The translations under genes and the position numbers were made by a program. Shown here piece after piece: positions 43,303 to 52,176 of a stretch of DNA of 64,000 nt. Below the pieces are notes generated by a model. The model searched no databases, was not told where the DNA came from, and was given only the letters and a program-made list of their open reading frames with translations. Position 1 is the first letter of the stretch; each line of letters begins with the position of its first letter. This DNA comes from CAZUCE01 sp964619265 (GTDB lineage: Bacteria; Planctomycetota; UBA1135; GCA-002686595): assembly GCA_964619265.1 (NCBI GenBank), contig CAZUCE010000004.1:1-64000 (forward strand), in the 5' to 3' direction.

Positions 43303-43998
43303 GTGGGGGGCTCGCGCGTCGAGTCGTGGGCGGGGCCCCGAGGACTGCTGGGAGGACTTCCAGTCGATCTCGGGCAGCCGGCCCCGCACCCCCGCTTGGT
43401 GAAACTCTTGGCCGAACCCAACTCCTCTCGACAGGCGACCCCCGAGCGTTCTTGGACGCCCGAGCCCGCCGAGGGTGTCCTCCATCCGGCCTGGCCGAGC
43501 CTAGAGGGGCTGATTCGCGACCACTTCAGCGCCGTGTACGCGCTCTTGACGCGGCTTGTCGGGCGCCGGGAGGAGGCCGAGGACCTGGCCCAGGAGTGCT
43601 TCGTCAAGGTCGAGCGGGCGCGCGGAAGAAGCGGCGACCCCGAAGCTGATCCCCGGGCCTACCTGCTGCGCTCGGCCACCAATTTGGCGAGCGACTGGCA
43701 TCGCAAGCGCGGGCGTCGCGGAGAGTCGGATCCGATCCCGCCGGGCGCGCCTTCCCGCGCGCCCGGACCGGTGCGTTCGGCCGAACAGGGCGAGTTGACC
43801 GAAGCCCTCCAGATTGCCGTTGCGGGATTGCCCGATCCGCCCCGATCGTCGTTTGTCGAGCGCGTCCTGATGGGGCGTGAGTATGGGGATGTGGCGCGTT
43901 CGCTCGGGATCGAAGTCGGTACCGTGCGGGTGCAAGTCATGAACGCGCGCAAGCAATTGCGCCGCGCGCTTGCGGCGCATTTGGAAGACGAACAGTGA
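43303..43998 (+). CDS. ECF-type RNA polymerase sigma factor
   Basis: A sigma-70 family protein of up to 231 residues. Region 2 is FSAVYALLTRLVGRREEAEDLAQECFVKVERA through YLLRSATNLASDWHRKR. Region 4 is LPDPPRSSFVERVLMGREYGDVARSLGIEVGTVRVQVMNARKQLRRAL. The GTG at 43303 is the longest start; GTG at 43399 (199 residues) would remove a low-complexity leader and is equally plausible. Its stop overlaps the next gene by GTGA, so sigma factor and downstream membrane protein are coupled, as with ECF sigma/anti-sigma pairs. Confidence 0.88.
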   Translation: MGGSRVESWAGPRGLLGGLPVDLGQPAPHPRLVKLLAEPNSSRQATPERSWTPEPAEGVLHPAWPSLEGLIRDHFSAVYALLTRLVGRREEAEDLAQECFVKVERARGRSGDPEADPRAYLLRSATNLASDWHRKRGRRGESDPIPPGAPSRAPGPVRSAEQGELTEALQIAVAGLPDPPRSSFVERVLMGREYGDVARSLGIEVGTVRVQVMNARKQLRRALAAHLEDEQ

Positions 43999-45545
43999 AT
44001 TCCGAGGAAGACATCGACCGGGCCCTCGACGGCGTCCTGAGGGAACTGCGCCAGCGCAAGGCGCCGAAATTTGACGTGGACGACCAGCTTGCGGCGATTC
44101 GAGCCAGGCTTGCTGAAGAGCCCACGGAACACGTGCTGCGGCCTGTGCGGCGCTTGCACTCCGGGCGCTGGCTTGCTGCGGCCGGCTTGGTAGCGGCGGG
44201 GATACTGGGATGGCGCACGTGGATGTCGGGCGATTCTCGAGTGGGTGAGCTGCCCCGCGATCCAACGCCCCAAGTAGCGGGGCAGAACTCTGCTTCCGGA
44301 GAGGTTCGCGAACCCAAGCCTCGGACTTCGCGGGCCGCAATGCCCAGCCTAGAAGAGCGCTTGACGGAGTCGTTCGGCGAGACGGCGTCGTTGGACAAGA
44401 CCACCGGAAGCCGTTTGCTAGCCGTACGAAAGTCCGCCTTGGCGAATTTGGAGGCCAGGCCGGAGGAACTCGAACGGCTGTTTGAAGAGCTGTTGACCAG
44501 TTCCGACCCGGGCCGTGCGAAGTTGGGCATCGCCGGTGCTTCCGCTCTGGGATCGATGGAGTCGGTCGCGCTACTCAGCACCGCTTCGCACCGAGAGGAT
44601 CTGGCCGAGGAATCGCTTGAGGCGCTGATTGGGCTCGGCTCGCTGGGGCGACGCGAACTGGCTCAGGCACTCGAGGACGAACGCTTGCGCGCCGCGCTCA
44701 AGGCGTGGCGCGCAAGCGAAGATCCCGCCGCCTTGCACGCCCTCGACGATGGCTTGTCGCGGGTGGATTGGAACGCTGAACCTGCACGGGCCGAGGCGAT
44801 CGTTGGGACGCTCCTGACGTTCGGCGCAGACAGTGTCCGCGTGCTTACCCGCTCGCGCCGCCATCGAGGGTCTGGCTGGACGGCGATGGTGGGGCGAGCG
44901 ATCGCCTCGTTGGATTCGCCGAAGGCCGTGCCCGCACTTCGCGAGTTGCTTGATTCCGAGGAGCTGCGTCTACAGGCCGCAACTGCTCTCGCCCGCCTTG
45001 GTTCCCTGGCCGCGATGACCGAGTTGACCGAGCGCTATGTTCGATCGAGCGAGCGTGACCTCGCCCCAGCGCTCGACCGAGCCTGCGCAAGTCACGCAGC
45101 CACCTGGAGCACGTTGGCGGAGGAACTCGACACGCGAGAAGCGAGCGAGTTGCTCGAGCTCCTCATCGTATTCGGGTACCCGGCCAGCGCGAAGGCGCGT
45201 CTCGAACTCGCCTATCGGGAGGATCTTCCGGCGGACGCGCGGATGCTCGCGCTTGAAAGCCTGTCCAGCGGTCCGGACGGACCTCTGGCCGAAGCGTTGC
45301 GGCGTGTGCCGACGCTCTCACGATCCGAACGGCGCCTGGCGGCGTCCGCCGTTGTGCAGGCCTCCGTACGCTTTGGAACCGAACCCGTTTTGGACGCGCT
45401 TGGTGCCAGTGGATCGAGTCGCGCCCGACTGGAACAGCTGCTAGTCGAAGCTGGCGAGCGATCCCCTTCAGGCCTCGTGCGCATCTCGCGCGAGCTGGCC
45501 ACTGTGGTCCGATTTGGCTCGCTGGCCATTGTCTTCCAACCCTGA
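43995..45545 (+). CDS. Membrane HEAT-repeat protein, putative anti-sigma partner
   Basis: A 516-residue protein starting at a GTG that overlaps the sigma-factor stop. About 55 cytoplasmic residues precede one transmembrane helix (WLAAAGLVAAGILGWRTW). The large outer part consists of HEAT-like helical pairs, for example LAEESLEALIGLGSLGRRELAQAL and SPKAVPALRELLDSEELRLQAATALARLGS. The topology (short cytoplasmic N-terminus, one helix, sensor-like exterior) and position fit a regulator of the ECF sigma factor. No classical zinc-binding anti-sigma motif (HxxxCxxC) is present, so the assignment rests on context. Confidence 0.78.
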   Translation: MNSEEDIDRALDGVLRELRQRKAPKFDVDDQLAAIRARLAEEPTEHVLRPVRRLHSGRWLAAAGLVAAGILGWRTWMSGDSRVGELPRDPTPQVAGQNSASGEVREPKPRTSRAAMPSLEERLTESFGETASLDKTTGSRLLAVRKSALANLEARPEELERLFEELLTSSDPGRAKLGIAGASALGSMESVALLSTASHREDLAEESLEALIGLGSLGRRELAQALEDERLRAALKAWRASEDPAALHALDDGLSRVDWNAEPARAEAIVGTLLTFGADSVRVLTRSRRHRGSGWTAMVGRAIASLDSPKAVPALRELLDSEELRLQAATALARLGSLAAMTELTERYVRSSERDLAPALDRACASHAATWSTLAEELDTREASELLELLIVFGYPASAKARLELAYREDLPADARMLALESLSSGPDGPLAEALRRVPTLSRSERRLAASAVVQASVRFGTEPVLDALGASGSSRARLEQLLVEAGERSPSGLVRISRELATVVRFGSLAIVFQP

Positions 45546-45575
45546 TCTTTCCAGAGTCGAATTCCCTTCAACCCC

Positions 45576-47258
45576 ATGCTCGTGATGATGAATTTCGTTT
45601 TCTCCACAGCTCTATCCGCGCTGCTCGCCGCTCCCGTTTTCCAAGAGCCCGCGCGGGAATCGGCGATCTTCGACCTGGGAGCCCTGTCGGGCCAGGTCAA
45701 TCATGTCAAGAAGGGACTCACGGTGATGGACCCGTTTCGCTGGGCCTCCAGCCAGGAAGTGGAGTTCTCATCCGACGATCTACACCCAGGGCGCTTTGTC
45801 GACTTGTTCGAGCAAGTTCTCGACGGGGGTTCGATGCACTCGGTGAGTGGATCGGGTGACTCCCTGTTGCTGTCGATCACGGCGAGCGCGGCGAACCTGG
45901 AGACCGCGAGGCAGCTCTACCGATTCTTGGAATCCAGCTTGAGCTCCTCGCGACAATTCGAGGTCTTGTCGTTTGATAGCTCGCAAGTCTCGCCGGCGAA
46001 CAACTCCCCGGGTTTCGTTTTGTCGCCTGAGGACGCAGGCCGGCGGATCGAAGAGGTGCGTTCCAGTGGAGCGGACGTAGAGCGCTGGGCGCTTACGATT
46101 CGGCCGAGTCGATCGGCTCTCGTGTCGAACGAGAGTACGATTCCGTTCCTGGCTGACTACGACGTGGAGATCGCTCAAGGGGCGTATATCTTCGATCCGG
46201 TTACCTGCTTCCCGCGGCTCGGTCAGCTCCTATGCGCCCGTGCGACTCCCGCGGGAGATGCAGCGCGGCTCTCGCTCTTTTTTCGAAAAACCGAGGCGCT
46301 CGGTGCGCCTCATGCGCGTTCGGTGACGTTCGGTGGATTGACGGTAAGCGAAGTGGCCCAAGCGTCCTCGCTCGACTCCGCGATGCCACTCGAGCAGCTA
46401 GAAGTTCAGTCCCACGGGTTTGGGATCCAGGTCGCGCTTCGTTCCGGGGAGGCCGTGGAGCTTTCGATAGAACGCTCGGCCGCTGGGGCGGATCGAGCGT
46501 CTTACCTGATCCGTTGCCTGGACGCTGGACCTGGTGCTGTGCATCGCGGGACGTTTGGAGATCTCGAGCTGGTGTTGATCGATCCGGGGGCTAGCCATCA
46601 AGGTTCGATCCGCTTGGTCCAGGAAAATCGGTTGTTCCCGCTGGATCCCTCCGGGAACACCCCAGAGGCTACCGTCCGACTTCCAAGGGAAGAGCAAGGG
46701 CCAGTCATCGACCGTCTGCGTCGAGCGGGAAGCTCCGGAGGTTCGGGCCAGCTCGGACCTTATGTGACATTCCTGATGAACGCCAACGATAGCTCGACCG
46801 AGGGTGTCGACGCCTACTTCGACGAGCTCGAATCATCCGACCTTGCTCACCGCTTCGTGACGGCGACGGTCGCAGAGGGAGGCGAGCCTGTGGCGCGTTT
46901 CCAGATGCCTTGTTTGGCCGGTTCGAGGGGCTTTGCTTTTAGTGCGCGAGGGAGTCTGCGAATCGTGGATGCTGAGGTTGAAGTCGCCCAGAACGTGTCG
47001 GTGATCGAGCCCGAAGTTGCCCAAGTCATGGAAGGCGCCGCGGTTGTCTGGCATGCCCGAAACGGTGGTCAGGTTTCCATGGAGGCCTCCGTGCGCTCCG
47101 GCGAATCATCGGTCCTCGCTCTTGGGGAAATCGGCAAGGGCATCCTGGATCGGCTGCCTTTGCGGTTCCTCCACGATCGGCGCGGACTGGTCGATGGAGC
47201 CGCGGAATTGGGCAGCCAGGGCAGCTCTGGGCTCGGAGCGCTCGTTCAGCTTCGGTAA
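45576..47258 (+). CDS. Secreted protein of unknown function
   Basis: A 560-residue protein with signal peptide MNFVFSTALSALLAAPVFQ, following the sigma/HEAT pair by 30 bp. The region around residues 30-130 (LTVMDPFRWASSQEVEFSSDDLHPGRFVDLFEQVL ... LLLSITASAANLETARQLYRFLESSL) looks like the small alpha/beta N-domains found before secretin modules, but no secretin pore region follows. The rest is beta-rich without a catalytic motif. It may be a target or partner of the sigma-factor system. I do not recognise a family. Confidence 0.75.
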   Translation: MLVMMNFVFSTALSALLAAPVFQEPARESAIFDLGALSGQVNHVKKGLTVMDPFRWASSQEVEFSSDDLHPGRFVDLFEQVLDGGSMHSVSGSGDSLLLSITASAANLETARQLYRFLESSLSSSRQFEVLSFDSSQVSPANNSPGFVLSPEDAGRRIEEVRSSGADVERWALTIRPSRSALVSNESTIPFLADYDVEIAQGAYIFDPVTCFPRLGQLLCARATPAGDAARLSLFFRKTEALGAPHARSVTFGGLTVSEVAQASSLDSAMPLEQLEVQSHGFGIQVALRSGEAVELSIERSAAGADRASYLIRCLDAGPGAVHRGTFGDLELVLIDPGASHQGSIRLVQENRLFPLDPSGNTPEATVRLPREEQGPVIDRLRRAGSSGGSGQLGPYVTFLMNANDSSTEGVDAYFDELESSDLAHRFVTATVAEGGEPVARFQMPCLAGSRGFAFSARGSLRIVDAEVEVAQNVSVIEPEVAQVMEGAAVVWHARNGGQVSMEASVRSGESSVLALGEIGKGILDRLPLRFLHDRRGLVDGAAELGSQGSSGLGALVQLR

Positions 47259-47351
47259 CTCGGCCTTCTGAAACCCCGGAGGAGCCCGGGCCGGCGTAGG
47301 AGCGGCGCTCCATAGCTGCAAGGCCCGCGTCTGCGAGGGTATCCTCTTGGC

Positions 47352-49274
47352 GTGGGCCTACACGACGTTCCGACCGACGCTACCGCCGAGCAGCTTCGCG
47401 TTTTTACGCGTGCGTTGCTCGAAGACCTTCGCGCTTTGGAGCGCATGCTCGAAGACGGTCGCATTGAACGCGGCGCGCGGCGAATTGGCGCGGAGCAGGA
47501 GGTCTTCTTTGTCGACCGTGGCATGCGGCCTGCGGGCATTGCTCCCACCGTGCTCGACAGTCTGCCGAAGGATTCGTTTACCACGGAACTCGGACTGTTC
47601 AACCTCGAGGTCAACCTCGAACCAAAGACCTTCGGAGGGACCTGTCTTTCGGACCTCGAGAGCGAGCTGAACCTGCGCATCGAGCAGGTTCGTTCCGCGG
47701 CGCGCGGCATCGGATCCGAGGTGGTGCTGGCTGGCATCTTGCCGACCTTGGCCAAAGAACACTTGGGACTCGAGTGGATGACGCCCATTCCGCGCTACGG
47801 CGAGCTGAACCGCGTCATGACCAAGTGGCGAGGCGGCAGCTTCCCGACCTACATCAAGGGGCTCGACGAGCTCGAGCTGCGTCACGACAACGTGATGCTC
47901 GAGGCCTGCAACACGAGCTTCCAGGTTCACTTTCAGGTCGAAGCGGAAGAGTTTGCTCCGCTGTACAACATCGCCCAAGCGATCGCTGGTCCGGTTCTGG
48001 CTGTGTCGGTGAATTCCCCTGTGCTGCTCCAGCGCAGGCTTTGGCATGAGACTCGCGTTGCGCTGTTCCAGCAGTCCTTGGACGTGCGCACCGAGGCCCA
48101 GTCGGCGCGCGGTGGGCGCCCGCGGGTGACGTTCGGTGACGCTTGGGTCAACGAGTCGGTGCTCGAGATCTTTCGCGAGGACATCGCGCGCTTCCGCGTG
48201 CTGTTGCATGGCGATATCGAAGAGGATCCCAATCAACTGCTCGACCAGGGCAAGGTGCCGAAGCTCAAGTCCCTGTGCCTCCACAACGGAACGGTCTACC
48301 GCTGGAACCGGCCCTGTTATGGCATTACGAAGGGGCCCGAGGGTGACCTACCGCACCTGCGGATCGAGAACCGCTTGCTGCCCGCCGGGCCGACGCCGGC
48401 CGACGAGGTGGCGAACTCCGCGTTCTACTTCGGCCTGCTGTGCTCACTGGCCGATGAAATCGGTGACGTGCGAGAGCGGATGAAATTCGAAGACGCGAAG
48501 AGCAGCTTCCACGCGGCCGCCCGTTCGGGTCTCAAGGCGCGCTTGCACTGGCTGGACGGTCGCATCGTTCCCGCGGACGAGTTGGCGCTCGAATTGTTGC
48601 CCCTGGCGCGCAAGGGGCTGACCGGGCATGGGGTTTCGGCGACCGACGCAGACCACTATCTCGGGATCGTCGAGGAACGCGTAGGCCAAGGCCGCACCGG
48701 CTCCCAGTGGGTGCTCGACTCGCTGGCCGCGCTGCCAGCCAACAAGTCCAAGGACGCCAGCTACCGAACCCTGACCGCCGCCTTGCTTGCCCGCCAAGTT
48801 TCCGGCGAGCCGGTGGGCCGTTGGGAGCTAGCTGGCACGGAGGAAAGCACGGACTGGCGCGAGAGCTACCGCACGGTGGGCCAAATGATGACCACCGATG
48901 TGTTCACGCTGCATCCCGAAGACCTGGTCGACCTGGCGGCGAACCTGATGGAGTGGGAGCACATTCGCCACGTGCCGGTCGAGGACGATCAGGGGCATTT
49001 GGTGGGCATCGTGAGCCATCGCGCGCTTCTGCGGTTGGTGGCTCGCGGCAGCAAGGAATCCGCGGGTCCGGTGGCCGTGCGCGAAATCATGCGAAAGGAC
49101 CCGGTGACGGCGACTCCCGATACCTCGAGCCTCAGTGCAATCGACCTGATGCGCGAACACCGCGTTGCCTGCTTGCCCGTGATCGACGGGGGAAAGTTGG
49201 TCGGGCTGGTCACCGAGCACGACTTCATTGAGGTCGCTCGCGAGTTGTTTGAACGGCACTTGCGAGAAGGCTGA
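47352..49274 (+). CDS. Glutamate-cysteine-ligase-like (GCS2) protein with CBS pair
   Basis: A 640-residue fusion starting at GTG. Residues about 40-400 belong to the GCS2/gamma-glutamyl ligase superfamily: RRIGAEQEVFFVD at the start (acidic nucleotide/metal ligands), FNLEVNLEP, LRHDNVMLEACNTSFQVHFQV and LPHLRIENRLLPAGPTPADEVANSAF. Residues about 510-635 are two CBS motifs (VGQMMTTDVFTLHPEDLV... and VREIMRKDPVTATPDTSSL...), which usually bind adenosyl nucleotides. An ATP-dependent amide ligase regulated by adenylate level is plausible; the substrates are not evident. Its stop overlaps the next start by one base (TGATG), so both proteins are translated together. Confidence 0.82.
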   Translation: MGLHDVPTDATAEQLRVFTRALLEDLRALERMLEDGRIERGARRIGAEQEVFFVDRGMRPAGIAPTVLDSLPKDSFTTELGLFNLEVNLEPKTFGGTCLSDLESELNLRIEQVRSAARGIGSEVVLAGILPTLAKEHLGLEWMTPIPRYGELNRVMTKWRGGSFPTYIKGLDELELRHDNVMLEACNTSFQVHFQVEAEEFAPLYNIAQAIAGPVLAVSVNSPVLLQRRLWHETRVALFQQSLDVRTEAQSARGGRPRVTFGDAWVNESVLEIFREDIARFRVLLHGDIEEDPNQLLDQGKVPKLKSLCLHNGTVYRWNRPCYGITKGPEGDLPHLRIENRLLPAGPTPADEVANSAFYFGLLCSLADEIGDVRERMKFEDAKSSFHAAARSGLKARLHWLDGRIVPADELALELLPLARKGLTGHGVSATDADHYLGIVEERVGQGRTGSQWVLDSLAALPANKSKDASYRTLTAALLARQVSGEPVGRWELAGTEESTDWRESYRTVGQMMTTDVFTLHPEDLVDLAANLMEWEHIRHVPVEDDQGHLVGIVSHRALLRLVARGSKESAGPVAVREIMRKDPVTATPDTSSLSAIDLMREHRVACLPVIDGGKLVGLVTEHDFIEVARELFERHLREG

Positions 49275-50458
49275 TGGACGAGCTCGGACCGACTTCACGG
49301 CGGCGCGCGGCGCGGCTGCCGCGCGAACACCTGCTCGGGCGAGCCGGAGGTGCTCCGGGTCCGCTCGTCATCGCATTCGGAGGCATCCACGGCAACGAAC
49401 AAGCTGGGGTCGCCGCGTTGCAGCGCGTGCTTGCCCAGCTCGAAGACGAAGGCCTGGAGCTCGCGGGCGAATTGGCCGCCTACGCCGGGAACCTTCAGGC
49501 TTTGGCTCTCGGCCAGCGCTATCTCGAAGACGATTTGAACCGTGTCTGGACCGCCGATGTCATCGCAGATGTGATGGCCGCGGGTTCGGCCGCGGAGTTG
49601 ACCGCCGAGCGACGCGAACTGCGCGAGTTGCTCGATGTGTTGGAATCCGAGATTCGAGCCGCCGGCTCGCGGCGAGTCATTTTCTTGGATTTGCATTCGA
49701 CTTCGGCGCCCGGTGCGCCGTTCGTCGTGATGGGCGACACGCTCCAAAACCGCAAACTCGCGTTTCCGCTGCGCGCTCCAGTGCTGTTGGGCCTTGAAGA
49801 AAACGTCGAGGGCACGTTGCTCTCCTGGTTTGGAGTGCAAGGGCACGTAGCCATCGGCTTCGAGGGTGGACGCCACGAGGACCCGGAGACGGCGGCGCAT
49901 CACGAAGCTGCCCTGTGGGTCATGCTCGAAGAGTCCGGCCTCTTGCGGGGACGCGCGCCCACTCTGATCTCCAAGAGTCAGAAACTTCTAACTCGCAGTG
50001 CGCGAGGACTTCCGCGCTTCGTCGCGGTTACCCACCGACATCACGTGGAACCCGAATCGGGCTTCCGCATGGAGCCCGGCTACGTGAATTTTGACCAGGT
50101 CAAGCGCGGTGAACGCGTGGCCGCGGACGTCCAGGGGGCGATCGGAGCTCCTTTCACGGGGCGCATGCTGCTGCCGCTCTACCAGGGTCAAGGCGAGGAC
50201 GGATTTTTCCTCGGCCGGCCCGTGCGCGGCCTGTGGCTCAAGTTCTCTTCGTTGTTGAGGCGCCTGCGCCTCGAGCGCGCGCTTCCGCTGCTGCCCGGTA
50301 TCCGGCGCGACCCAGAAGTCGAAGGCGGCCTGCTGGTCAGCCGACGTGTGAAGATCTGGCACGCGCTCGATTTGTTCCACCTGCTCGGCTACTGGAAGCA
50401 AAGCGAAGATGGCTCTGTTCTGCGCATCGCGCGACGTCGCGAGGGTTCGGCCGTCTGA
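49274..50458 (+). CDS. Succinylglutamate desuccinylase / aspartoacylase family protein
   Basis: A 394-residue zinc-dependent deacylase-like enzyme of the AstE/AspA family. The metal ligands H39 and E42 are in FGGIHGNEQAG and the third histidine is in VIFLDLHSTSAPGAPF. DDLNRVW corresponds to the substrate-binding DxNR motif, and the general acid/base Glu is probably in AIGFEGGRHEDPE. The C-terminal 150 residues form an extra beta domain. Coupling to the GCS2-like ligase suggests that one enzyme makes and the other cleaves or trims an amide-linked compound, which is inference. Confidence 0.85.
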   Translation: MDELGPTSRRRAARLPREHLLGRAGGAPGPLVIAFGGIHGNEQAGVAALQRVLAQLEDEGLELAGELAAYAGNLQALALGQRYLEDDLNRVWTADVIADVMAAGSAAELTAERRELRELLDVLESEIRAAGSRRVIFLDLHSTSAPGAPFVVMGDTLQNRKLAFPLRAPVLLGLEENVEGTLLSWFGVQGHVAIGFEGGRHEDPETAAHHEAALWVMLEESGLLRGRAPTLISKSQKLLTRSARGLPRFVAVTHRHHVEPESGFRMEPGYVNFDQVKRGERVAADVQGAIGAPFTGRMLLPLYQGQGEDGFFLGRPVRGLWLKFSSLLRRLRLERALPLLPGIRRDPEVEGGLLVSRRVKIWHALDLFHLLGYWKQSEDGSVLRIARRREGSAV

Positions 50459-50575
50459 CGGGAGCGGGCCAGGGTTGACGGAGGCGGGGCCTGTGGGATC
50501 CCACGCAGCAGGTCGAGCTGCCGGCGAGACACGGACGGGCCAGCAGGCCGGGGCCCGGTTGCAGATGCGGGGCTT

Positions 50576-51919
50576 CTAGTCCTCTTGTTTGAAAATGAGG
50601 CCCTCGCGCATGACGAAGGGAACGTCGCTGAGCGTCGCCAGATCTTCGAGCGGATTCGATCGCACGGCGATCACGTCCGCGGACATGCCGGCTTCAAGGG
50701 TTCCGACGCGATCTCCGATCCCGCATAGGTCCGCTGCGTTGGTGGTTGCGGCGACCAGGCATTCGCTAGGGGTCATTCCGGCTTCCGCCATGTACAGAAA
50801 TTCCAGCGCATTGGTTCCGTGGGTGCCGACTCCACAGTCGGTTCCAAAGGCGATCTTGACGCCGTTCTCATGGGCGCGCGCCAAGGCGCCCTGGATCGCT
50901 GGGCCGACAGCTCGCGCTTTCATCCGAATGGCCGGCGGATAAAAGCCGGGGATCTCCGCCTGCGCCTCGACGTACTTGCCGGCGTGGACCGTTGGGACGA
51001 GGTATGCCCCCGTCTCGTGAAACAACGCGATGGCTTCGTCGTCCAGGTAAGTGCCATGCTCGATGGACGCGACGCCGGCGCGCAGGGCCGCCTTGATCCC
51101 ATCCGACCCGTGGGCGTGGGCGGCGACCTTGCGTCCCATGCGGGTGGCGGCTTCGAGGATGGCTTCGAGCTCATCCTCGAAAAACTGCTGCTCGAGACCG
51201 GCAGCCGTCATGGACAGCACCCCGCCGGTAGCGGTGATCTTGATCAGGTCGGCGCCTTCTCGGATGCGGGCGCGTACCGCCTTGCGAGCTTCGGCCGGGC
51301 CGTCGGCCGTCATGCGGTCGGGCCCGAGCTCGGGCCTCAGCGCGGGCGAGAAGGAGTTGGTCCAGTCCGCGTGGCCGCCGGTGACCGAAATCGACGGTCC
51401 CGAGACGAGCAAGCGGGGGCCCCGGACGAGCCCGGATGCGATCCGATCGCGAAGCGCGATCCCCGTCGACCCGGGCGAGCCCACGTCCCGAACGGTGGTG
51501 AATCCAGCGAGCAGCGTGCGTTCCGCGTACACCACCCCGTCGATCGCGGCGTACGCTTCGGTCTCCTGCAGGGCCCGCCGGACTCGCTCGTGGACCGCAA
51601 CCGACTGGCCGGTGAGATGAACGTGGCAGTCGATCAGGCCCGGCAAGACGAACCGATCGCGCAGGTCGACCACCTGCGCCTCACCTTCCAGGTCGGGAGT
51701 CTGTTCCACGAAACCCTCTCGCACCGACTGGACCACTCCGTCGCGAACGACGAGGGACACCTCTTGAAGGGGAGCCTGCGCGGCGTCGACGAGCAGGGAG
51801 CCGCACTGGAGGATCTGGATCGGCGAACCCTCACCAGGTTCTTGCCCGGCAAGGGCTTGCGGCCCAACAAACCAGGTTGCGATCCAGGGAAGCAGCAAGA
51901 CGGTTAGGAGGCGATGCAT
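50576..51919 (-). CDS. Secreted amidohydrolase (imidazolonepropionase-like)
   Basis: A 447-residue metal-dependent hydrolase with signal peptide MHRLLTVLLLPWIATWFVGPQALA; the longer frame from 52051 was rejected for lack of a signal. Metal ligands are visible: HxH in GLIDCHVHLTGQS, Lys in ADLIKITATGG, His in KVAAHAHGSDG, His in IEHGTYLDDEA and Asp in IAFGTDCGVG. This is the pattern of the imidazolonepropionase-like/prolidase-type amidohydrolases, many of which are exported dipeptidases acting on X-Pro or X-Arg peptides. The substrate is not fixed by the sequence. Confidence 0.9.
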   Translation of the reverse strand: MHRLLTVLLLPWIATWFVGPQALAGQEPGEGSPIQILQCGSLLVDAAQAPLQEVSLVVRDGVVQSVREGFVEQTPDLEGEAQVVDLRDRFVLPGLIDCHVHLTGQSVAVHERVRRALQETEAYAAIDGVVYAERTLLAGFTTVRDVGSPGSTGIALRDRIASGLVRGPRLLVSGPSISVTGGHADWTNSFSPALRPELGPDRMTADGPAEARKAVRARIREGADLIKITATGGVLSMTAAGLEQQFFEDELEAILEAATRMGRKVAAHAHGSDGIKAALRAGVASIEHGTYLDDEAIALFHETGAYLVPTVHAGKYVEAQAEIPGFYPPAIRMKARAVGPAIQGALARAHENGVKIAFGTDCGVGTHGTNALEFLYMAEAGMTPSECLVAATTNAADLCGIGDRVGTLEAGMSADVIAVRSNPLEDLATLSDVPFVMREGLIFKQED

Positions 51920-52176
51920 AGGGAGTGGGGCTGGCAAGAGTTGGGAGATGTCGCTGCGGGCTGGGAGAACACTCGCTCCACGCGGGGCCCCCGGCCGATC
52001 GGGGCCATTGTCCATCCAGGGCCGGGATTGCGGTGGTTGATTCGCGAGCATGTGGCGGGGTGCTCTCCAAAGCGGCAGGCCCGTGGGCCCGTGCTCGCTT
52101 CGTGCGGATCCGGCCGGGCGACTCAGCGGCTGCCAGGGCTCGGCTTCCCGGGAAAGACACCTTATGATCCGCCCCC

